This document shows positions 29,641 through 40,565 of a stretch of 64,000 nucleotides of DNA, piece after piece. Positions within the stretch are counted from its first letter, which is position 1. Each line of letters starts with the position of its first letter. Origin of the DNA: Argyresthia goedartella. Taxonomy: Eukaryota; Arthropoda; Insecta; Lepidoptera; Argyresthiidae. The position numbers and the translations under genes were made by a program. The DNA lies in NCBI GenBank assembly GCA_949825045.1, contig OX463815.1, positions 15,183,231-15,247,230 of the forward strand, in the 5' to 3' direction. The notes beneath the pieces were generated by a model. It did no database searches. It was not told the origin of the DNA and saw only the letters and a list, made by a program, of their open reading frames with translations.

Positions 29641-32025
29641 TTTTCCTGCTTTTTAGTACAAAACTAGGAAAAATCTGTAGATAGGTACTTAGTTCAAAAC
29701 TACAGTTTATTTTTTATAGCTTATGCAAGATTTGTATATTTTTCCGTAATCTACTTTTAAAGCCCTTTATTTTGATAGCCCACTCGAGCGTCTTGAAAAA
29801 AAAAACCGCACATAAAATCCGCCATTATTATTTAGTCAGATATCGAGTTTGACCTCTTATTTTTTTGGATATTACTTTTTCTGTGTGTTGTTTGTGTATG
29901 TTCAATAAAGAAAATATGAATTTTGCAAGTCGCAATGAGCGAAGGACTGGTTTTGACGTGATTTTGAACTTGATGCTGTATCTTGGGTATATATGATCGA
30001 AGTTTGTACCCTTTCCTGCAGTGTCTACCGAGATATAGTGGGGGTTCTTGCGCCGGATCTGGGGTCCGGCGAAAGCAAGTCCGAGCGTTGTACGTGTGTT
30101 AGTACGTGTGTGTACGTGCCTGCGTATTACAAAGCTTCGGAAAAAGCATCACAACAACCGTGGTATATTGTACACGTGTATCATTTAAATAATCATTTCA
30201 TTGTTCAATAAAAACATTTTTCAAATATGCCGAAATTAAACGCAGACTATTGTCGTGAATATCGAAAAAAAAAGAACACAATACTAAAAAGACTACAAAA
30301 ATTTAACTAAACCGTACAATTATCCTACTCTTAAAATTTTACAGTCGTCTTATATAATATTTAAGTTCGTTTTTTTGAAGGTTTCACTTCTATCGCGTGT
30401 GAACTGCTAACATGTTTTTTTTGTTTTGTTTACTTTCTGCTGTTTTTTTATTGATTGCTTATTTCTTAATGGGCATTTTGCTTGTTCTTAGTTTTTTCTA
30501 TGCTGTGAAACAGCAAATAAACAAATGAAAATTACGTAATTTTTCAATATTGTAGGAGTTGTTAGTTGTAAAAACTGTACTGTTTTTACAACTAACAAAA
30601 TACGGTTTCATTTTTTCTTAATTGCATTAAAAACCGAAAATAATATTAAACAAATAATGCAAATCATCTTTTACAGTGTTACAGCAAGCTATGTTTATGT
30701 TGTTTTAAGTAAGATGTGGAGATTTAATGAAATGCTGGAAAATGTACGTAGTCTGAAGCGCACGAGTAAATCCCACTTGTTTGGGCTTCTTTTTTTTAGC
30801 GCCAACGGCGCGGCAAACCTCATATTTGGTTACTAAACAAGGTGTAAGGTATCGACGCGCTTGAGTTACTCCCGAAATCCTCACTTGGCCTCCCCCACTG
30901 TTGATTGTTGCCTAAGAATTTCCTATCTATATCTGTAACTGTTGCAATAACGAAAAAACTTTTAAAAGAACAAATTTTGCTTCACATATTCTGCATAGAA
31001 AAGGCCATTACAATGTTTTACTAGGGTTATATCTCATCAAAAGTACTTTTATATTATAACTACACTTTTTTATACATTCTTTAGTTACATTATTAATTGT
31101 TTCTCTATAAATAAATAGGCGAGTATTTTTTGTCAACGAATGAGACCAACACCGAAACGGGGCAACTTTGCAAAAAAAAACTTTTAAACCAAACTTAATA
31201 TGGGTTATCCCAGCGTTAATTTAAGACAATTTGTTTACCCCACCACCACCACGATGAACCTAATAGCGGGATTTGAAGATGACCCACGCTCACGAAACCA
31301 AAGTTTACTTACACTTGCGTTTTCCTCACGATATTTTCCTCCACAATATGCCAGCAAACTCGAAACATTAATTATTGTCCAGTATCCCCGGAAATGTGCC
31401 GCAGACTTGTCGTTTGCCAAATCATTCGACGATATGAGGGAATGTGTTCGTAGATACATATGTGTATCTACGAATATTTATCGGAGACAAAAGATCGCTT
31501 ATGGTATTTTCTGCGCTGAAGAAAAACATTTCCGGTATTTTGGTACAATCTGAGGTCTTTATGCACATATGTAACATACTGAATTTCCGAACTTCTCCCA
31601 GTTTGAAATTAGACATAGCCACATGAAAATAACACGGCAACCGTTACTGAAATAAGAAAAAATTAAACTTATGTACTTTTACAGGATTGTGTATTTATCT
31701 GAGGTACTACGTAAAATAAAGTTAGAAATATCATTGAAACATAACTAAAGATTGATTTTCATACAGACCCATAAGGGAATAAGTTTTGTTCCGATAAATG
31801 ATAGAAATACCAAGAGCTCTCTCCTAAAGGATTTCCCGCTGCGTCACAAATAGTCACAATATCGAGATTCAAGCCCTTATTGCTCACAATGGAGACGCTA
31901 TTGTCCGTAATCGGGGGATTATCGGCAGAAAATATTTTGGGGAATACAGAATGCGAGATGTTTACTCCGGCTCATAAATAAGTATGAGTGATGCGAATTG
32001 TGTGAGCTTTCCCAGACCTCATAAA
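29641..32025. other. AT-rich DNA without recognised gene
   Basis: Contains the hairpin at 30559-30598 and a minor GC hairpin at 30051-30071 (7-bp stem). A 117-codon frame at 31200-31553 carries no domain I know. Part of it (about 31310-31380) resembles dispersed repeats common in moths, so it is probably repeat-derived. Confidence 0.4.
30559..30598 (+). repeat. Perfect 17-bp hairpin
   Basis: Arms 30559-30575 and 30582-30598 are exact reverse complements around a 6-nt loop. The arms are AT-rich. No flanking target duplication recognised. Confidence 0.85.
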
Positions 32026-32069
32026 ACACAATAAACTGATACCTCTATTCAAGTCGGGAGACGAGGGTT

Positions 32070-33322
32070 CCTTAAAATTTCAGACCAATATCTGTTCTTC
32101 CAGCACTAAGTAAAATATTTGATAGATTATACTCAATCAAATGCTCTCACACTTCAACCGTACAAAACAACTCCACGCCAAACAATATGGTTTCACTAGG
32201 GGTAAATCGACTACGGATTCAGGTTGCAGGTATATCTCATATTTAATCTGCATAGGAGGCCGCACAGGATGCTATCGGAGTTTTTCTTGATATGTCGAAG
32301 GCGTAAATAAATCATTACGGTGTTAGAAATAAAGCTCGTTGTTGGATGTACTAAGATCATATTTAAGCAACAGAATTCAAAGGCCTGAAGTCAACGGCAT
32401 TAAATCTGATGCATCACAAGGTTCCATATTAGGTTCTTTCTTATTCCTGGTATATATTAATGATCTGCCTTTCATGGTGGAGAAATTGACTGACATAGTG
32501 TTATTTGCTGATGATACTTCAAAGGTCTTCAAAATTTAAAGACAAAAAGAAGATTTTGATGATGTTTATGCTGTATTGACTTTAACCTTCAATTAATTCA
32601 CAGTTAATTATCTACTGTTAAACGCTGGTAAAACCAAGTGTATAAAATTCTCACTTAAAATTGTGTGGCAAGTTGAGAATAGTTTAGTGTTAGACAGCAA
32701 CACGTTAGAAGTAGTAAATGATACGAAGTTTCTCGGAATAACTATTGATGGCAAATTGCAGTGGGGACACCACATAGATAAATTTGCTAGTAAATTAAGT
32801 TTTGCGGCTTACGCTGTTAGGAACATCAGACAAAACACGGATGTGGCTACATCTAGGCTAGTATATTTTAGTTACTTTCATAGTGTCATGTCCTATGGTA
32901 TCTTGTTGTGAGGGAAAGCAGCGGAAATTGAAACTATTTGAATTTTACAGAAAAGAGCTAATCGAGCATTTTATAATTTAAAACAAACAGATAGACTCCT
33001 TAAGAGAGCTTTTTAAAAAAATGACAAACTAACTGTACTTAGTCAATTTATTTTGGAAAATATAATGTATGTACGCAAGAACCTCACAACATTTTCCAAA
33101 TTTAGCGATAGCTGTAATGTTTACCTATTAAATAATCACATACTAGTTGCGGTTTAGACTCGGGAAGGTTAGAAATTCTTTCAAGCGTCAGTGCAGTCTC
33201 GACTACAATAAGATGTGGAAATTACCATTTGAGCAATTTAAAAAACTTGTTAATGCGACTTTGTCAAAAATGGGATATTACAATGTTCAAGATTACTTAA
33301 ATGACGGGACTGTATGGTGTTA
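32070..33322 (+). pseudogene. Daphne-type RT and C-terminal domain, heavily mutated
   Basis: Pieces of RT appear in several frames: SNRIQRPEVNGIKSD, GSILGSFLFLVYINDLPFMV, the catalytic FADDTS block at about 32508-32520, LGITIDGKLQWG, RLVYFSYFHSVMSYGILL and the LQKRA block. Stops and indels are frequent. Sequence between the pieces still follows the 41185-42550 copy closely enough for alignment by eye. Confidence 0.88.
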
Positions 33323-33361
33323 ATCTAGCTAGATTATGAACTCAACACAGACCTTGCTATT

Positions 33362-33640
33362 ATTATCGACGACCTGAATGGCCGAGTCGGCAGTGACCCT
33401 GCTTACGAAACCAAGGGTCCCGGGTTCGAGTCCCGGTGGGGGACTCGAACCCCGAAAATATTTGTTTGATGAGAACTGATGTTTGTACCCTAGTCATGGT
33501 TGTTTATCTATCCAAGTATAATATTTATCTAATAAGTATGTGTATCGTTGTCTAGTACCCAAGATACAGGGAATCCTAGTTTGGGGCTAGATCAATGTGT
33601 GTCAATAGTGTCCAAGGTATTATTATTATTATTAATAATT
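33362..33640 (+). mobile_element. tRNA-derived SINE (family A)
   Basis: The head has a good A box (tggccgagtcgg, 33381-33392) and a perfect B box (ggttcgagtcc, 33425-33435). The body contains the acagggaatcctagtttggg core near 33565-33590 and ends in (ATT)n at about 33618-33640. It lies inside the 3' untranslated region of a Daphne-type LINE. Its minus-strand relative is at 38500-38740. It would be transcribed by RNA polymerase III and moved by a LINE in trans. Confidence 0.85.
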
Positions 33641-33869
33641 TTGTAATTATTTATTCCTGCTTATTAATCAAAAAATTATTAATATTTTAATATTTGTATA
33701 AGTAAAGCACAACCAATTTTTAAAAGAGATCTAAAAATCAGTCTGTGGGTGTTCCTACGCCCTTCTTCTCCCTCAGTGGTCCAATGTAGAGAAGGGGCAA
33801 AAAATGACGTTTGCTAAGTATGTGTAAATATTTACAGTAATAAAGAACTTTGACCTTGACTTTGACATT

Positions 33870-34450
33870 GTGTACATTGATTCCCCATTTAGGAGTAGGA
33901 TGGGATATAAGAGATTTCGTTATAAGGTCTGCTGCAAAAATGCAAAAAAAAACCTATTCATAGATAAGTATAATCATATATTTACTAACTACCTAATGAG
34001 ACCGCCACGCAGTAAAATAAAAATTCTAACAAGCCTAATAACAGGCCATTGCACACGAAACAAACAATTGAAAATTACAGTTGCAACAGACAGCCCCTTA
34101 TGCAGGGGTAGTATGGAAGTGGATGAAACAGTAGAACACATGCTGTTGGCATGTCCATCCACAATAGAAACCAGGATGACTATCCTGGGAGACAACATCC
34201 AGCCAGGAGCTCCTAGAATACTCCAGCTGGTGCAGGAGTTGGGATGGCTGAACTAGATGTGCAGGCGTAGTGGACATGCACAAAGGCCCCGCTCAAGTGG
34301 GCCAGTTTCACGCGCTACAATCCCCTTAAAGAAGAATAGAATAAGGTCTGCTGCACCCCTAGTATGCCCCGTACTACTCGCGTTTGTCGCGCATTTTATG
34401 GCGACAAACGCGAGTAGTACTAAAAATGTAAATAAAATTACTTTAAATTA
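33870..34450 (+). mobile_element. LOA/I-type LINE 3' fragment
   Basis: The 128-codon frame at 33870-34256 has LITGHCTRNKQLKI, TDSPLCRG, HMLLACPS and ends VQELGWLN. It matches the C-terminal motif of the LOA-type LINE (29280-29543) in order and spacing. One knuckle cysteine is replaced by serine (RGS where the other has RAC). The 3' part holds the strong hairpin at 34371-34420 and an AATAAA signal at about 34432. It is a 5'-truncated, separate insertion beginning right after the Daphne-type tail. Confidence 0.8.
34371..34420 (+). repeat. Perfect 20-bp hairpin near the LINE 3' end
   Basis: Arms 34371-34390 and 34401-34420 are exact reverse complements with a 10-nt loop (gcattttatg). It lies just upstream of the AATAAA signal of the LOA-type fragment, so it may be its 3' RNA structure or a tiny inserted element. 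Confidence 0.9.
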
Positions 34451-34579
34451 TTAATAATATAATTTGTTTTTTAAGATTTTTTTTTTATTTTCTACAAAAA
34501 TGACACACGTGGTAATTATGTACCCCCAAAAGGGGTGAAAATAATATATATTGTAAGCTTCTAAGCTTCAATAATATAT

Positions 34580-35335
34580 ATTGTAAGATTGTATGTTATG
34601 TATAGGGAACCAAAAAACTACCCCACTGATCTAATACATGGTGAAAATGATATACTTAGTATCCGTAGGCTGTTTATTCTGAGGTCTGTTATTTTAGTTC
34701 ATAAAAATATAACCAACTCTCCTGTATACAACAAACTTCTAATGCAACGGACCTACAAGGTTCCTATTAACACTGTCCACACTACCTTTGCGCAGAGATT
34801 CCCTGATTTTCTTCATCCTTACATGTACAACAAGGCCAACAGTTTTTGTAACTTTAGAAATTGTAGTAGTTTTGAAGTCAAACGTAAGTGTCAAAAATGG
34901 CTTCTATCCCTCACATACGATACCACTGAAATGGTCTTAGGAGTCCTTCAATAGGAATTTTCGTCATTATGCAAATACTGTCGATATGTCCCACATGATT
35001 ATATGCTGTAGTACTCTTAAGTTTTAAAATAATGCACTGTCTTTGTTTTGTTTTGTTAGTCTGTGTTTTATCTTTTTGTTTATATTTTCGGTTATAATAC
35101 CCACTCTTTCCTGTTGTTTTTGTGTCCTTAATAATTAAATTGTACCCACGCTGAACTCCCATCTCCTATCTGTGAATCATAATTATGGTACCCACGATAC
35201 AGGCTCTGCCCAGTGTGGGGCCACAGTTAATCATACTTGTAGCGTTTAAGGTTTTTATTTCTTTATTAATGTTCTTTTGGAAACCTGCTTATTTTTATTT
35301 TTTAAATAAATATTTCTATTTCTATTTCTATTCTA
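34580..35335 (+). mobile_element. CR1-group LINE 3' fragment
   Basis: The frame at 34589-34954 encodes a typical C-terminal LINE domain: RRLFILRSVILVHKNI, then TTFAQRFPDFLHPYMYN and FEVKRKCQKWLLSL. About 350 bp of 3' untranslated sequence follow, ending in a tttcta tail at about 35305-35335. Within it, at about 35188-35230, is a stretch (acccacgatacaggctctg, then gtgtggggcca) that also appears in the SINE bodies. RT itself is missing. Confidence 0.75.
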
Positions 35336-36154
35336 TTTCCTGATAAGTATATAAAGTCCGACATGTCAAAGAGTCTGCCGACTGTTGGTTTTACTTGAAC
35401 TTAAAAAATGTGCAGATAGACGTAAATATGTAGGATGGCGAAACTCGCTAAACTAAATCGAGAAGTCATTAGTCTGACAACAGCGCCGCAAGTCATCCCG
35501 AGCGGAGCTCGAGGCCCGCTTGGTAATCCCTCACAAACTATAGTTCCAAATACCCTTCACCCGCCTAATGTGGGGACCAGCTCATTATTACACTTCTTTG
35601 TGCTGGCTTGGCCTTACACCGTCACTACTAACGTATCTTTCACACACAAACATTGCCGTGAACCGGTATAATATGGAATTTCGTTCAGTTTGAAATAGTT
35701 TTAATGCTTCCTTTAGGAATTAAGCTCCGCAGTGATTTCTAGTGAAGCTTACGGCTAAATGTATAACGTGAATTACTGGTATGTTCGCTAGCAGCATTCA
35801 ATATGAAGCAGAGATTGGATGGAGAACGAAACTCGAAAGCATTCTGAAGTTTGCGTAGTCATATACTATGGGGCTCTACCTACATATACGTAGCAGGTGA
35901 GTTGTTTGTTGCGATAACAAGATGTTTGGTATTGACAGTATACTTTTACCTAGGTAGAACAAATTCAACAACATATCCTTAGATAAAATAAATGCGAAAA
36001 ATAAAACGATGAAATACGTCCCTCAACTATTTAGTTGAGGGACGAATTTCATCGACGAATCCACTATTGAGTATTAATTTGTTATCATAAAACGGTAAGG
36101 CATATTTTCAAAAATGGGCGGAAAAAATGTGATTTCATAACTTTTTAAAATATC
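35336..36154. other. Non-coding stretch with one fold-back
   Basis: No coding region recognised; the only structure is the near-palindrome at 36007-36054. Confidence 0.4.
36007..36054 (+). repeat. Near-perfect 48-bp palindrome
   Basis: Arms 36007-36029 and 36032-36054 pair at 22 of 23 positions; the exception is A opposite A. The loop is two bases. It may be the core of a very small fold-back element. Confidence 0.88.
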
Positions 36155-36265
36155 CTAACTTGGTTTGCTGGAAGAGATCTCTTATATTAGAGATAATCTG
36201 GTCTTTGTTCACAATTTTTATGTATTTCCTATTCTCTGTAATTATTTGTAGGCAATAAAGAAATT
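36155..36265 (+). repeat. LINE/SINE 3' end, copy 1 (RTE-like in moths)
   Basis: Begins tggtttgctggaagagatct, with an inverted gatctcttatattagagat stem-loop, and ends in gcaataaagaaatt. The same layout is repeated at 37050-37165. From memory it resembles a 3' end very common in moth LINEs. Confidence 0.6.
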
Positions 36266-37049
36266 ATGAAGTTATGATATACACCAAACTCCCGAGAACT
36301 TTAAGTAACAACCACGCAGAGGTCTGAAAACAACGTATTAGTTTATTTAAAAATCATGGAAACAATCCAACTTTATAAAGAACATTTAAAATCGTAATAG
36401 ATGGTCAAAGTTTAAATTTCACCCAAATACTTGGCTTCGCTACAGTTTAGACTTGCAAAATGAAGTAGATAAACAGAACTAGATCCTTTCGTGCGATTGT
36501 TCTTAGATCACGGGGAATATTCTAGGAAGGCTAGCACAGTAACAAATATTTGTATGTGGTATTAGAGAGCACACACCGGCATCAAAGGGCGAGAGAACTT
36601 GCCTAATCTTGAGTTTCGTTATTGGTCAACATAAGCGAGAGGCTGCGCGATTGCATGCATTTATAAGTTTGTATATGTGTAGCATTGAAACCTATATCAC
36701 GTATTCGTTAATTTTGGGACAGTAGTTTTGGAGATAAATGAGGGGGAATGGTCTCTTTGCCTATTTTCTTAAATAATTTTCTAACTAAGCATTTCAGGTT
36801 TATAAAAAAATTACATTTTCGCAAAAAGCCCTTTCATTATTTGACACGTCAAATTAGAATTTTTTATTTGCTCCCCAATTGTGCCCTCCATTCGAATCAT
36901 ATATTTCTCATTATTATTCCTGTAATATTAAGCTATAAACCTATATCACGTATTATTATTTTTATTTTAGGATCAGTACTTATGTTTAGTTTTTTGTTAT
37001 GTTGTGCATAATAGGTCTATCCCTTCGCATGAAACTATTTTTTCCTGTC
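36266..37049. other. AT-rich DNA without recognised gene
   Basis: An 87-codon hydrophobic frame at 36748-37011 is a by-product of T-rich sequence and has no support as a gene. Confidence 0.4.
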
Positions 37050-37165
37050 AGCCCTGGGTTTGCTGGAAGAAATCTCTATATAGAGATAAGCACGCCTTTG
37101 TATACTAACTATGTTTGTAATTGTCCATTAATGTGTATATGCAATAAAGTATATAATACTTTTGA
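37050..37165 (+). repeat. LINE/SINE 3' end, copy 2
   Basis: Contains gggtttgctggaagaaatct, the self-complementary ctctatatagag, and gcaataaagtata at the end. It matches copy 1 in order with substitutions. Confidence 0.6.
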
Positions 37166-37431
37166 AGATAAGGGAGGTGGCCCTCGTTTTTGCCAAATTA
37201 TTATTAGTATATTTTTCTCAGTATTTCACTTTTATGAAAAAAAAATGAGATACTCACAATTTCATTAAACATATGTCTTACGATACGGTTTGGAAATATA
37301 TATTTTTTTAGTTCTCTATTTCCCCCCCGATTGTGCCCTACCTATTTAAACCACACATTTCTCAGTATTTTTCCTGTAATATTTGAGAAAAAGTTTCATA
37401 AATTTAAGGTATTGTAGTTTCGTAGATTAAG

Positions 37432-37433
<2 letters not shown>

Positions 37434-37467
<34 letters not shown>
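37434..37467. repeat. (TA)n microsatellite
   Basis: About 17 uninterrupted TA units in AT-rich surroundings. Confidence 0.95.
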
Positions 37468-37469
<2 letters not shown>

Positions 37470-37564
37470 AATTATTTTATTATGACATTTGAGACTTTTT
37501 ACATCTCTCAGAAACAATAATTAAGTACTTTTTTCTGATAATATGATACAAATAATAATACCAA

Positions 37565-37662
37565 ATGTTCTGTAAAAAATGAAATGAAATGACATGTGAA
37601 AGTGCCCTTGTGGCCTATTTACAGAATAAACGTTTTGAGTTTTTTGAGTTTTGAGTTTTGAG
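37565..37662 (+). repeat. LINE 3' end with ttttgag tail
   Basis: The stretch tgtggcctatttacagaata leads to an AATAAA and then three to four ttttgag units at 37632-37662. This is a plus-strand LINE end truncated to its last 100 bp. Confidence 0.6.
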
Positions 37663-38078
37663 GGGGAATTTCCTTTTTTTTTATTATATTTTTTTTTAAT
37701 TAGTATTTTAAAATTATAAAAGAAATATGTTTAAAATCCTCGCAATACATTCTATCGTTGAACTTGTCACACGACACAGTTTGAAAAACTTCTTTTTCTG
37801 GTAAGTCCCCTCAAAATTGCCCCTCAAGTTCAAAATGTATTTGCTTAGTAATACGTTCGTATAAATAAATAAGTGTACAAAATAACAACTTAATCGGTTT
37901 AGAATTCGTTCAATTCATATATCAAATTTACACCTAGAATAGACACACGAGTGACATTCATCTTATTATGGTTCCTTTTTTTCATTATTAAGGTACGGAA
38001 CCCCAAAAATTTTAAGAATCATGCCAGGCGCACAAACTCCCGTATAATGAGGCCCAGTCTAGAGTCGTTTTATTGCCA

Positions 38079-38270
38079 GCCCCCCTAGCCAAGTTGTACT
38101 AGATAACTTACTTAACTCACTGGCTACGAGACGCTAAGAAAATGTATGAGATTTGACGTTTGGCACACAAAGTCACGTGATACTTTGCGTCGGCAAGCGT
38201 ATCTCATAGGTACATTTTCTTAGCGTCGTAGCTAGTGATAAGTCAGCGAATGAAACTTGGCTAGGGGGGC
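38079..38270. mobile_element. Fold-back MITE, 192 bp
   Basis: Ends are perfect 17-bp inverted repeats (gcccccctagccaagtt at 38079-38095 and its complement at 38254-38270). The interior is also inverted: acgctaagaaaatgta on the left matches tacattttcttagcgt on the right. No coding capacity. The flanking duplication is unclear. Confidence 0.88.
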
Positions 38271-38499
38271 AGAACTCAAAAGCCCTCTTCGCGATCGGCG
38301 ATCACTTGAATGCTGATTTTTCTTTCTTATGAGGCAAACCCTTTGGATTGTTGAACGCCAACATTGGCAGTGAATATTCATAAGTCCGACTTTTCAACTG
38401 AAAAAAAATGTTTATCGGAAGTTTGAATAATTATGTTCTAAATTATGCTGACGTAGGTTTTCAGACCGCCAAGATGAAATGGAACTGGGGCGGCCATAT

Positions 38500-38740
38500 A
38501 TAATAATAATAATACCTTGGACACTATTTACACACATTGATCTAGCCCGAAACTAGGATTCCCTGTATCTTGGGAACTGGACAACGATTCACATACTTAT
38601 ATAGATAAATATTGTACTTAGATAGATAAACAACCATGACTAGGGTATAAATATACATTCTCATCAAACAAATATTTGCCCCCACCGGGACTCGAACCCG
38701 GGATCCTTGGTTCGTCACTGCCGACTCGGTCATTCGGGTC
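38500..38740 (-). mobile_element. tRNA-derived SINE (family A), minus strand
   Basis: Same family as 33362-33640. On the minus strand the A box is at 38721-38732 and the B box at 38688-38698. The body has the same aggattccctgtatcttggg core (plus-strand reading) and the tail is an (AAT)n run at 38502-38512. A 7-bp gccatat flanks both ends (38493-38499 and 38741-38747) and is the likely target duplication. Confidence 0.87.
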
Positions 38741-38948
38741 GCCATATCTACCGCATGCACCCAGCCAGATGGGCGAACATCATCACTGACTGGGTGCCAC
38801 AAGACGGACACCGGGGCGTAGGGGCAGGCCGAGACGGAGATGGCGGGACAACCTCGATAAGTTTCTGCCAGGGTGGACGGACATGGCCCGGGATAGACAA
38901 ATGTGGTTGCTACATGGGGAGGTCTTGCCAATGGGTAACATAACGGCT

Positions 38949-39416
38949 GAAAAAAACCGTCAAGTGCGAGTCTAACTCGCGCACGAAGGGTTCCGTACCA
39001 CCGTACAATGGTAGGGATGGTGTCGAGGTGGATGGTCAAATCCAAACTATTCAAGTTTGGATTTGACATGGCAAAATGTTGTTTACAAATTTATTGGTGC
39101 GGCTACTTTAATACTCCATGTAAGTACCCAGGTGTATTCGTAAGTTTGTATGTGCTATTGAAAGAATTGTTGTATGGGAGCCCCCTTAAATATTAATTTT
39201 ATTCTATTTTTAGTATTTTTTGTTGTAGCAGCCACATAAATAGTCATCATCTGTGAAAATTGTATATGCCTAACTATCACGATTCATGAGATGCAGCCTG
39301 GTGACAGACGGACAGACGGACGGATGGACGGACGGACGGATGGACGGTCGGACGGACAGCGGAGGCTTAGTAGTAAGGTCCCGTTTGGCACCCTTCGGGT
39401 ATGGAACCCTAAAAAG
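38949..39416 (+). repeat. Dispersed moth repeat with internal (ACGG)n
   Basis: Starts gaaaaaaaccgtcaagtgcg with ggttccgtacca soon after, and ends ggtatggaaccctaaaaa. The microsatellite at 39303-39359 is made of gacgga and gatggacg units. Diverged pieces of the same repeat occur at 40495-40565 (minus), 44797-44870 (plus) and 45372-45455 (minus). Probably non-autonomous; the superfamily is unknown to me. Confidence 0.7.
39303..39359. repeat. (ACGG)n-type microsatellite
   Basis: About 57 bp of gacgga/gatggacg units inside the dispersed repeat. Confidence 0.93.
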
Positions 39417-39529
39417 GGAGACGTATCAGATATCGAACGCGCGAACGCGAACGCGAACGAGTGTGACACAAAATAATGAGTTTCAGTATCAGTTCATTAA
39501 ATCTAAAATAGTAGTTTATGTGACTGATG

Positions 39530-39602
39530 CATAATGGAGGGCATTAAAACTCGAGAGTGGGTGTCATAACAATATCTCTCGAGAGTTTTAAGCCCAATTA
39601 TG
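39530..39602. mobile_element. Small fold-back element, about 73 bp
   Basis: The left half cataatggagggcattaaaa and the right half ending in aattatg are imperfect reverse complements, sharing the aaaactc and gagag blocks around an 18-nt loop. Confidence 0.75.
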
Positions 39603-40082
39603 TACAGTAACATACTCTAGTTTATCTACACACATATCATAAGCTATCTTTGTGTGCAGGAACCGCAAGTTTGACCGGCATTGTGACATTGAGTTGTTTA
39701 GCTAGTTCTGTAGTACCAACTTCACAGACAAAGTAGGGGCGGCACGCAGGTGGGCGTTCAAATTTGAATGTCATGATATGTAAAAAAATACACATTATGG
39801 TCATAATGTTCAATATTCAGATAAAAAAATGTGTTTTTACTAAGTAGTTTAACAATATGCTGATCGTAACGTGCGGTTTTTGATTTTTAAAGAGGGTTTA
39901 TGATACGAGTATAGATAAAAGAATTTGTGTCAAATTTTGTTGTCTAAAGTCTTTCATTTGCATTGCCGGCCGCTTTAAATTAAAAAGCTGTTTTAACTAT
40001 CGTAGCTTATCTACTAACAAAGTATTTTGCACTATAGCACATAAATAACAAAAATAAATAATAATGATAAATAATGACTATA

Positions 40083-40345
40083 AAAAGCTCTGTGGTCTAC
40101 TCTGGGTTTCACGCTTGCTTCTCACACAAGAGATGCAGGTTCGAAACCTGAATTTTTCTTAAGTATATTATCGGACGTTCACTGTTACGGATGACACGTT
40201 AAGCTGAGGTCCCGGCTACTATCGCTACGTGGTAGTGGTCGTAAAACCCATCCATCAACCCGCACTGAGCCAGCGTGGTGGAGTATGGCTTAATCTTACT
40301 CGTATCCGGGTAAAGACTTTTGCCACTCGGTAGAGACATTAATGG
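40083..40345 (+). mobile_element. tRNA-derived SINE-like repeat (family B)
   Basis: A-box-like tggtctactctgg at about 40093, good B box ggttcgaaacc at 40138-40148. The body contains acacgttaagctgaggtccc and agccagcgtggtggagtatg, sequences that recur in moth genomes as far as I recall. The 3' end is uncertain. Confidence 0.65.
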
Positions 40346-40494
40346 GCTACATTTATAATGACAATCATTAAGATTTTATTCCCTAAATGCAAAAAAGGAA
40401 TTTAAGCCATCGAATTTGACACTAATTAATTTCTTTTTAGAATTAATATTCGAATTGTATTCTTTGTTTGGAGATACATTTCGTTCGCATCGGG

Positions 40495-40565
40495 CCTGGG
40501 TTTGCCGAAGGGTGCCAAATGAGATCCTGTTACTAACTAAGCCTCCGCTCTCCGTCAGTCTGCCT
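40495..40565 (-). repeat. Fragment of the dispersed moth repeat (minus)
   Basis: The plus strand reads gggtttgccgaagggtgcca and actaagcctccgctctccgt, the reverse of the right end of the 38949-39416 repeat. Confidence 0.55.

Larger units (their letters stand above)
32026..33868 (+). mobile_element. Decayed Daphne-type LINE copy, plus strand, carrying a SINE
   Basis: This copy runs parallel (in reverse orientation) to the better copy at 40921-43800. It starts inside RT, about where the other copy has its RT motif 1, and ends in a tttgac-type tail at about 33846-33868. Its 3' untranslated region is interrupted at about 33358-33640 by a SINE. It is 5' truncated and clearly older than its minus-strand relative. 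Confidence 0.88.

Noticed and set aside
31200..31553. 117-codon plus-strand frame as a possible gene
   Set aside because: No domain; part resembles dispersed moth repeats; no splice or promoter evidence.
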